DNA of 64,000 nucleotides from Aptenodytes patagonicus (taxonomy: Eukaryota > Chordata > Aves > Sphenisciformes > Spheniscidae): positions 5,649,501 through 5,713,500 of the forward strand of contig NC_134962.1 of assembly GCF_965638725.1 (NCBI RefSeq), given 5' to 3'. Below are positions 55,601 through 64,000 of this stretch, in pieces (positions within the stretch are counted from its first letter, which is position 1; the number at the start of each line of letters is the position of its first letter). Under the pieces are notes generated by a model. It ran no database searches and was not told the origin of the DNA. It saw only the letters and a program-made list of their open reading frames with translations. A program made the position numbers and the translations under genes.

Positions 55601-58544
55601 TTCCATGTCACAGAAACATACAAAACTGACTGAAATGTTCCACTGCACCAGAAATCCAGAAGTTTCAAATACAGATCAAAGAAAAACAAACAAACCAACC
55701 CCAACAAAAAACCCCACAATAAAACAAAACAAAAAACCCAACAAAAAACTCAAGAAGCAGTACTTCAAACTGGGAAACTAGACTTACCACTTGCAACCTG
55801 TAACACAATTCCTCCCACCAAAATGTACTTGTACTGTTCTGATGTTTGAATAAGCAGTATTATGCAGGAACACATACGGATACAGGCAAGACCACAGCCA
55901 ATATTTGATGCCAGAACAATTATCCCTTTATAGATATTCTCTCATTTGCTAGACTTGGGTATACTACCTTCACAGTAAAATTAAGCATTAAACAGTCGGG
56001 ATGGGCTTCTGCCAACTTGTAAAAGAGATCTCTCCACGTAGTATGTGCTATCATTTGCTCAAGCCAGGCTGGAGTCTGAAAAGATCAGAGCAATAGAGAG
56101 AAATGTAAGAATATCTAGTTGTCAACATCATTAAAAGTAAGCCTTTTACCTCTCAGGAGTCCTGCAAGTTGTTATACAGGACTTCATTACAAAGGAGGAT
56201 GCAGTCAAAGTGTCTAAGTTCTCTAAGCCTCTGAGGACTCCAGTGAAATACAGTCAGTTTTCTGAAACCAGTTGTTTCTTAACAAAAGAGCTTTGAAGAT
56301 ACAATTTCCCTTCCCCCACCATCTACTACTCCATCGGATGAAGGCATCTATGTAGGATCCACTCGTGTAAAGATAGCAACACGGATTCCATGCACACCTC
56401 TCCTTCCTCTGTAAAGATGGAATCTGCTTTCCGAGGGTCAAAATGCTTGATAAGTAAGCTCTTTAAATGGTTTTCTACAGTCTCCTGAACTTGCACTGGC
56501 TCAACACCTGTATAGGAGGAACAAAAAACTTGGCAGATGCAATCCAATCAAACATAGCACCAACATCTTAAATTTTTCAACAAGAACAGAAACTACTCAG
56601 AAATTTATCAACACGCAGAAGATGAGAGGAGAGCCATCAGTTCTACTATCAAGCCACACTGACACAGACAGATTTAGAGATTCTCAATCTTTTTTCCTAA
56701 ATGCAGACTGTTTAGGATCACAGGCAGGTTACACTAGTCCTTTTCCTCTTGCTCTCTTCATCAGTCATACAAACAGCAATGCCAGTCATCTTGCAAGACT
56801 GTTACTGGGCACGATACCAAAATACATATATCTTAAACACAAAAGGGATTACCAGGATTGGTGCACAAACCCACCTTACTACAGACTAAAGTCCATCCTT
56901 TTAATATATTGGCTATCGGTAGCTTTGATAGTATACTACAAAACAATACACAAAGTGGTAGTAAGTAGTTCTACATTTCTGAGATCAGAGTGTAATACTT
57001 CTGATAAAGTTTATACTAGCTAAGGGACAAAGATACCACAAGTTAATGCTGAACATGTCTTGCAAGAGGCTGCTGAAGAATTCACAAGCAGACTGGTAAT
57101 ACAGAATTCTTGTCTCAGAGAATACAGGCATCTGTATGAGAATCGTCCATCTAACCACTGATCCACTGAAAGGGATCAGTAACTAGTAATAAGGTAACTT
57201 CCCCCCCCCCAATATTAATTATATTCTATTACAAAATATCAAATATTGCTACTACCATCTATGTAACAGTACCCTTGCCCTTGTGCATGAAAACAAAAAG
57301 AAGCTATAGTTTATGCAGTTGCTTCAACTATATTACCCTTTATAATACAGTTTGTGGGCATTTCAAAATGTTCATCAACAGAACACTTATTCTCTGAGCA
57401 GAATAAACGTATTATTATAAAGAATTTAGTCACATACACATACAGGATGACAACTTTATAATGATCCACTTCCTAAGTATGATCAAATTTGCCACCGATT
57501 CAGATATTTCTGACAAAAGGAAGACTATAGACCCAAATTATACTGTATCACTTATCGTACCTGTTTGAATGAGCCACTCTGCCAGCAAATTTACAGTCTG
57601 TGCCACTGCAGTGTAGTTTTCAGAGAGGAGCTGGATAACATTCTCTGGAGAACCTCCTGCTTGGAAATATCTGATGAAAGGATTGGAAAACAACTATTTG
57701 AAAGTTATGTTACAAAAACAAAACCAACTGAACTCTAAATAAAGGGAAAACAGCAGCATCATTTATCCATTTCACACACACTTCTATACAAAGTGATAAC
57801 ACTGTATCTATAACACATAACATGCACTGTAACACACGTAAGGTTACACTCACCTCTTTAACGTGTTAAATATAGACGGCTCCATTATATAGTCTGGGGT
57901 TGAAAATTTCTTCAGGCATTCTTGCTGGACTTCAGCATCATCTTCTCCCTCTCCATCTTCATCGTCTTGCTATTCCAAGCACAGTCAAGTCAGCCAGCTC
58001 TTGTCCCGTTTCCCCCTTGTACTCCCGTATTTAGGCTATTTTTGCCCACAGAAACTCACACACCGCAGTTTACCACAGCAAGCACCCTGCTCCCCAGACA
58101 AATACGACTTCTTAACAGAGAAGGCGCAAAAACAAGCACTGCCGCGCAGTTGTTTTCCTCCTTTTTAACCCCCTCAAGCCCCAGGCCCCACCACAGCGAA
58201 GACTTCCCCGCCCGCCTCCACGCTCGGCGCTTTTCGCCTCAGCTCGGAGCCCCAGACGCGGCTCCCCCCGCCCGCAGGGCGGCAGGGCCCGGGAGCTCCT
58301 CCGGGACCCACCCGGGGACCAGGCGGCGTCCCTCGGGAGAAGCCCTCCGCTCTGCAGAGCGGCGCGGAGGGAGAGCGCTCCCCCTCACAGGCCGCTTCAG
58401 GCCCGACGCCCAACTGCCGGCTCCCGCCGCGCGACCGGGCAGCCCCGCGCCGCCGCTAAGGCGCCCGCAAGTGCTCACCGTCCCTCCGTCCGCCTCGTTC
58501 CCCCACTCTGCCGCGCTGCCTTCGAAGTAATCGGCGTCCTCCAT
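49679..58544 (-). CDS. NELFCD: Negative elongation factor complex subunit C/D (TH1-like)
   Basis: Fifteen coding exons on the minus strand, in order: 58479-58544, 57854-57969, 57561-57670, 56398-56507, 55968-56075, 55218-55370, 54309-54439, 53714-53879, 52943-53077, 52258-52397, 51407-51521, 50975-51070, 50593-50733, 50098-50227, 49679-49713. All junctions keep frame (the exon 8 donor is the less usual GTTAGT) and give 583 residues, against about 581-590 in human. The N-terminus is [20 protein letters not shown] followed by an acidic stretch. The rest is the helical TH1 domain, almost identical to human, for example [20 protein letters not shown] and [19 protein letters not shown]. The end is CKSNFIMMN. 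In the nucleus this subunit bridges NELF-A and NELF-B in the complex that holds RNA polymerase II at promoter-proximal pauses. No break is seen. Confidence 0.97.
51553..51665 (-). repeat. A/C-rich (G/T-rich on the gene strand) low-complexity tract
   Basis: This intronic tract of A runs and C runs reads as TTTTGGGG-like sequence in the NELFCD transcript. Similar tracts in the same orientation lie in other NELFCD introns at 54557-54625 and 55681-55752, and in the 3' UTR region at 49549-49590. They are simple repeats, not genes. Confidence 0.75.
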
Positions 58545-58960
58545 GGCTCCTCCCGTCCCGCCCCGGGCCGAAAAAGCCGCGGCGACTGCCGGAACCAGGC
58601 CGCGACCGCCCCCCTGGGCGGAGCAGCGCGGAATGGCGGGCGCCGAGAGGGTGGAGCCGCTGCCGCCGGCGGACAGGGCCGAGAAGGGGGGGGATCGCCG
58701 CGGCGGCCCTCGGAGCAGGGGGCGGCTGGTGCGTGATACCCGTCACCTTTCTGCCGCTCGGGGATGGTGGAAGATTTCCTGCCCCAGACGTGCTGACACG
58801 TCCCCCGCCCCGGGACGTGCTGACAGGAGCCGGCGGCAGCGCGGCCTGTGCCGGCGGAGCGGGGTGCCGGGGCGGCAGCTACCTCACGCCTCAGCGCTGC
58901 TCTCGGCTGGAGCCGGCGTTCACGGCGGTGAAGCCGTTCCTTGGTGAATTATGGCTAAAA
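58150..58960. promoter_or_regulatory. NELFCD: NELFCD CpG-island promoter
   Basis: A CpG-dense island covers NELFCD exon 1, the start of intron 1 and about 400 bp upstream. There is no TATA box. Such islands often fire in both directions, so a plus-strand transcript running toward 59 kb is possible. The long frames across the island on both strands are due to GC content. Confidence 0.75.
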
Positions 58961-59172
58961 CCATCCATGAGCGCCAGCAGGTAGAAATGAAATACGGAAA
59001 CGTCAAAGCTGGCCCCGTGACAGCGGTTCCCAAGGAGGTGGAGGTTCGCTCTGTCCCCGTTCAAGCCGTTCATGCCCGGTTAGTCACTGCTGGAGAGCCA
59101 AGGCAGAAGAGAGCATACAGTCAGAGGGAAAGAAATAAAGTCAGAGGGAAAAAGAAGCCAATGGAAATTTAA
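58951..59172 (+). other. Short open frame opposite the NELFCD promoter, doubtful
   Basis: A 73-codon frame starts at the downstream edge of the NELFCD CpG island, pointing away from that gene (MAKTIHERQQ...). It ends in a very basic Arg/Lys-rich tail. I do not recognise the protein and see no splice or poly(A) framework that demands coding. It may be part of a divergent noncoding RNA. Confidence 0.15.
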
Positions 59173-60514
59173 AAGCAAACTTCCCTACCCTGCAAAACCT
59201 CCCAAAGCCTCCCGGCGCAGCAGCAATTAGGCGGGGATTGCAAGGGAAGAGGAAAGAACTGGATGTGTCGCTCTTCTGGCTGCAGTTGTGTCACAGCAGT
59301 TTACTTGCACTTTCTGAAGCGTAAAGAGGATATTGGACAACAGCAACAAGTTGATAGTAATGATCAAATGTTATGGTAGAATTAAAAACTAACAAGTAGG
59401 AAAAAAAAGAGGGTTAAAGACTAGGAAAGATAACTTTGGTGGAATGGTAGTGGTAAGATTTTTAGGACCAGATTTTAGTGGTAAAGTTTTAGGACCAGCA
59501 TTGGTGTAACTGTGTACCCAACACTTGCCGGAGAATAACACTAAAGAACATTTTTGCCTTTTCTCATTGCAAACAATTTTTTGGGGGGGTTACTTTTAGC
59601 CTAAGACAAAATCTTGAAGTCTTTGATCTAAAAAAATCTTAATAAACCAACTGTAGTCCCTATAAATAACACTATTGGCATTACAGTTAGCAGTTTCATT
59701 TCTGGGCAGGAGAGAGGTCTGTGCTGCGTGAGCCAAGTTCCCTGTTTCTGAGGCTCTTAGGCTGTCTGTAACCACGCAGGGCAGCCTGTTACGCAGGATT
59801 TGTTCCCCTGTACATGAAGCTGGATCCCCAGAGCAGTGGTGGTGCTAACCTCGGGACCTTAGTATAGCCCTTCTTGGGGGTGCCAAGAGAGGGGGTCCCA
59901 AAGGAGACCGGCTGAGCTGGGGTGCTGACCGAAGGCAACCGGCCAAGAGGGCCCCCAGCGAAGAGAGGGACTAGGAAGTTACAGACAAATGAAGAGGGGG
60001 TAAGTCTAAAATGAAAACTGAGCATACAATCTGATCTTAGGCAAGGAGATAGGCATTACTGAAATGGAGACCATGTGAGAGAAACAGAGTCCCTTTGTCT
60101 CTCTTTTGATTGACTCCTGTTCTTCAGCTGTATAAGAGTTTAACTGTGAGAAAGGGGAGGGTGAGGGTGTGTTCTGGGATTTGGAGGGCAGCCAAGAGCA
60201 TTGCTGATTAATTATTTAAAAGGTCCTTTACTCTCATTCAGTTTCTAACTGAAAAATAGTAAAAAGACATTACATAGTCTTCTATGCAGTCCATGAAATT
60301 GCTGGGTCTGAAAGGCCAAAAAGCCCTGTTTAGAAGTAAGTTGTCGTAGGATCTTCAAGAGACGCAGTCCTTGTTCAGGTGTGGTCACTGTACTAGTTAA
60401 AGGGCTTACTGCACTTAAAATTTCAGTATAGAACCTATACACCACTACCTGAACTGCAGCACAGCGCGAGTTGTGCTGTCATATGCTGCCCTACAGCAGT
60501 GAAGCAACCCTTTC
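59173..60514. other. Spacer between the NELFCD promoter and the long CR1
   Basis: No supported gene. It is ordinary single-copy sequence, with a short G run near 59582-59589. Confidence 0.5.
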
Positions 60515-62504
60515 TGAAACATTTGCTGGGACTCAGGAAAAAAAGGAGAGTTTACCGCTTGTGGAAGAAGGGGCAGGCGACTCAAGAAGAGTACAGGGAT
60601 CTCGTTAGGTCGTGCAGAGAGGAAATGAGAAAGGCAAAAGCCCAGCTAGAACGCAATCTGGCCGCTGTCGTTAAAGACAACAAAAAAAGTTTTTACAGAT
60701 ATATTAATGACAAGAAGAGAGCCAAGGAAAATCTCCATCCTTTATTGGATGCGGGGGGGAACATTGTCACCGAGGATGAGGAGAAGGCTGAGGTACTCAA
60801 TGCCTTCTTTGCCTCAGTCTTTAACAGGCAGACCAGTTATCCTCAGGGTACTCGGCCCCCCGAGCTGGAAGACGGGGACGGCGAGCAGGATGAACCCCCC
60901 GTAATCCAGGAGGAAGCAGTCAATGACCTGCTATGCCACCTGGACACTCACAAGTCTATGGGGCCGGATGGGATCCACCCGAGAGTGCTGAGGGAGCTGG
61001 CGGAGGTGCTCGCCAAGCCGCTCTCCATCATTTATCAGCAGTCCTGGTTAACGGGGGAGGTTCCGGAAGACTGGAGGCTTGCCAATGTGACGCCCATCCA
61101 CAAGAAGGGCCGGAAGGAGGATCCGGGGAACTACAGGCCTGTCAGCCTGACCTCGGTGCCGGGGAAGATTATGGAGCGGCTCATCTTGAGGGCGCTCACA
61201 AGGCATGAGCGGGACAACCAGGGGATCCGGCCTAGCCAGCACGGGTTCATGAGAGGCAGGTCCTGCTTGACCAACCTGATCTCCTTCTATGACCAGGTGA
61301 CCCGCCTAGTGGATGAGGGAAAGGCTGTGGATGTGGTCTACCTGGACTTCAGCAAGGCCTTTGACACTGTCTCCCACAGCATTCTCCTAGAGAAGCTGGC
61401 GGCTCACGGCTTAGACAGGTGGACTCTGCGCTGGGTCAAAAACTGGCTGGACGGCCGGGCCCAGAGAGTTGTGGTGAATGGAGTTACATCCAGTTGGCGG
61501 CCGGTCACAAGCGGTGTTCCCCAGGGCTCAGTACTGGGGCCGGTCTTGTTTAATATCTTTATTGATGATCTGGATGAGGGGATTGAGTGCACCCTCAGTA
61601 AGTTTGCAGACGACACCAAGTTGGGTGGGAGTGTTGATCTGCTCGAGGGTAGGAAGGCTCTGCAGAGGGACCTGGACAGGCTGGATGGATGGGCCCAGGC
61701 CAACTGTATGAGGTTCAACAAGGCCAAGTGCCGGGTCCTGCACTTCGGCCACAACAACCCCATGCAGCACTACAGGCTTGGGGAAGAGTGGCTGGAAAGC
61801 TGCCTGGCGGAAAAGGACCTGGGGGTGCTGGTCGACAGCCGGCTGAACATGAGCCGGCAGTGTGCCCAGGCGGCCAAGAAGGCCAATGGCATCCTGGCCT
61901 GTATCAGAAATAGTGTGGCCAGTAGGAGTAGGGAAGTGATCGTGCCCCTGTACTCGGCACTGGTGAGGCCGCACCTCGAATACTGTGTTCAGTTTTGGGC
62001 CCCTCACTACAAGAAGGACGTTGAGGTGCTGGAGCGTGTCCAGAGAAGGGCAACAAGGCTGGTGAGGGGTCTGGAGCACAAGTCTTATGAGGAGCGGCTG
62101 AGGGAACTGGGACTGTTCAGCCTGGAGAAAAGGAGGCTGAGGGGAGACCTCATCGCTCTCTACAACTACCTGAAAGGAAGTTGTAGCGAGGTGGGTGTTG
62201 GTCTTTTCTCCGAAGTAACAAGCGATAGGACGAGAGGAAATGGCCTCAAGTTGCGGCAGGGGAGGTTTAGATTGGATGTAAGGAAAAATTTCTTTACTGA
62301 AAGAGTGGTGAAACATTGGAACAGGCTGCCCAGGGAAGTGGTGGAGTCCCCATCCCTGGAGGTATTTAAAAGACGTGTAGATGAGGCGCTTAGGGACATG
62401 GTTTAGTGGGCCTGGTGGTGTTGGGTTGACGGTTGGACTCGATGATCTTAGAGGTCTCTTCCAACCTCAATGATTCTATGATTCTATGATTCTATGATTC
62501 TATG
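60515..62504 (+). mobile_element. CR1 LINE, 5'-truncated, with uninterrupted ORF2 C-terminal part
   Basis: A 635-codon frame (60499-62406) covers nearly all of the reverse transcriptase and the C-terminal region of CR1 ORF2, the first few codons probably being host flank. RT motifs are [19 protein letters not shown] near residue 211, [13 protein letters not shown] near 281, [10 protein letters not shown] near 339, and the catalytic FADD near 369-372 ([10 protein letters not shown]). The frame ends [11 protein letters not shown]. The endonuclease domain, ORF1 and promoter are missing because the copy is 5'-truncated, so it cannot move by itself. The 3' UTR ends in four perfect ATTCTATG units (62473-62504). 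An open frame this long means a rather recent insertion. Confidence 0.96.
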
Positions 62505-64000
62505 ATTTCTTCAACATTTTTGTGAGCCGAGGATAACGTTCTTTTTGCTCTGTCAACAGAAAGGAAAAGAGACTTTTTCAGAATAAAAGGCATGGATTGA
62601 AGTAGAGGCACAACGGACACATTCTCTACCTGTGCTAGACGATTGCTCGATTGCCTGCAGTCAGGAAGACAGTAAGGTAACTTTTCAACGCTTATGGAAG
62701 CACTGGCCATTTTTTATGAGGAAAGAACTGGGAGTGAAGTGACAGGCTGAGGCTGGAGGCCAATGGAAATATCCTTGAGAAAAAGTTTTTGGCTTACCTC
62801 CATTTAGTTAGCGGGCAATTTCCATCGCGTAGACGTGAGAAAATAATAGCGTACTCAGAACAGACAGTGTGATTAAGCAGTCAGAACTCCTAAGAAAATA
62901 CTGGACCTGAATTTAATCTATCCCAAACCAAGAAAGAAAAAGTATTTTCTGAGTGTCGAATAAGAAACATCTGTATACCTCCTGTGCTTCATCAGCTCTT
63001 TTTTTTGGGCTTGTAATGATGTACAGTGTTATAAGATGTAGGACAAGTTCTCTGAAGGTGATTTCAGAGTAACTATTATATTACCCTAACAGAAGGTTCA
63101 GAAAATTTAAAATTGGACAAAAAGTGAGTCCAGAACTTAACTAACATTCCAGTGAAACTAGATGGGAAAACCACAAAGGTGAGACTTTGTGAGGCTTAGG
63201 AGGAGATCCTAGTTCTTTATGGAAGGCTCAAATAAATAGGCTTTGTACGACAGATGTCTTTATATAGGTAGGAACGGCTTCCTTCCCATGACTGAAATTT
63301 GCTGTGCATCTCCTAAGTAGGATATTTGTATCTGCAGTCTGGAGAATTTCATTGTGCCCAGAGCTTATGGCCTGAAATAGTACATCTTAGCTTCAGTAAA
63401 GCATTTTCAGAGCATGTAAAAGTTTTGTCTAGTGACAACAGTTGGACTTGTAGGACTTCAATGGTAATTATGCTACGAAACTTACTGCTTAGTTGAGTAG
63501 AAAAAGGTCCACAGCACCAACTGCCAGCGAGAGACATAGTGGTATTAGACATTAATGATACTAGTAATTTCAGTGTCTGAATCTTAAAACTAGAAGTTCT
63601 TTTGTCTTTATATATTTATATCTCTTTATTTTGATTGCAGTAACAGAAAATGATTTTTTTTTTTTAATATATAAAGAATGAACAATACTCAAAGCATTTA
63701 CTTTCAACTTTCCTTGAGGAGAAAACTAGGGACCTGTAACAGAGCCAGACATTTGCTGAATAGCCCTTTGCAGAAGAATTGCAATATCCAAGCTTTCCCC
63801 ACTTAGGTCAATAAACAAGAGGCAAAGTCAGATCAAAACCAGCAGTTTCAAGGTATCATTTAAACTGTGATGAAACACTAAATGTACCAGAAATTCATTT
63901 TGAAAACTAAACTTTTACAACTTTGAATGGAAACAATGTTGGTTGTCTTCTTGGGTTTAACTGTGTTCTTCCATATGGATTTGTGTTTTACAAAGTTTCA
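62505..64000. other. Right-hand flank without recognised genes
   Basis: AT-rich sequence with short open frames only. I see no exon or repeat that I can name. Confidence 0.5.

Noticed and set aside
57922-58530. 202-codon plus-strand frame at the NELFCD promoter
   Set aside because: Antisense to NELFCD exons 1 and 2 in a CpG island; Pro/Arg-rich composition typical of such frames.
60499-62406. The 635-codon frame as a host gene
   Set aside because: Contains CR1 reverse-transcriptase motifs and the CR1 3' tail.

Overview
The window is a bird nuclear genome segment. Three CR1 LINE 3' ends carry the ATTCTATG tail typical of birds, one rearranged avian retroviral fossil is present, the introns are compact, and the gene order matches a block of human chromosome 20q13.32. 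Five host protein genes can be read exon by exon: PRELID3B (+), ATP5F1E (+), TUBB1 (-), CTSZ (+) and NELFCD (-). This is the human order NELFCD-CTSZ-TUBB1-ATP5F1E-PRELID3B with the whole block inverted. Each coding sequence, joined by its exons, gives a full-length product: 194, 51, 449, 303 and 583 residues.

Layout. Positions 1-11.7 kb are gene-poor single-copy sequence. A 22-G run and a CR1 3' fragment lie against the PRELID3B CpG-island promoter (12.2-13.1 kb). PRELID3B occupies 12.6-16.6 kb with a long AT-rich 3' region. A second, broken CR1 is at 22.3-23.6 kb and a 33-bp minisatellite, open on both strands, is at 26.3-27.2 kb. ATP5F1E follows at 30.2-31.3 kb behind four inverted CCAAT boxes. 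TUBB1 lies tail-to-tail with it (33.4-36.7 kb, minus strand) with a TATA box and an NF-E2-like site. CTSZ (41.3-46.0 kb) is divergent from TUBB1 and has a perfect CLEAR palindrome in intron 1. A 926-bp retroviral fossil sits between the convergent 3' ends of CTSZ and NELFCD. NELFCD has 15 coding exons (58.5 to 49.7 kb) and a CpG-island promoter. A long CR1 copy with an uninterrupted 635-codon frame lies at 60.5-62.5 kb.

The genes do not form a pathway. Two are mitochondrial (lipid transfer; ATP synthase central stalk), one is the blood-cell beta tubulin of the marginal band, one is a lysosomal carboxypeptidase, and one is a subunit of the Pol II pausing factor. Their promoter motifs fit these roles: NRF1 and CRE sites at PRELID3B, NF-Y sites at ATP5F1E, an NF-E2-like site at TUBB1 and a TFEB-type site at CTSZ. 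I found no new system. The most unusual structures are the retroviral fossil with inverted ends and the minisatellite. Motif matches were read by eye, and no database search was run.
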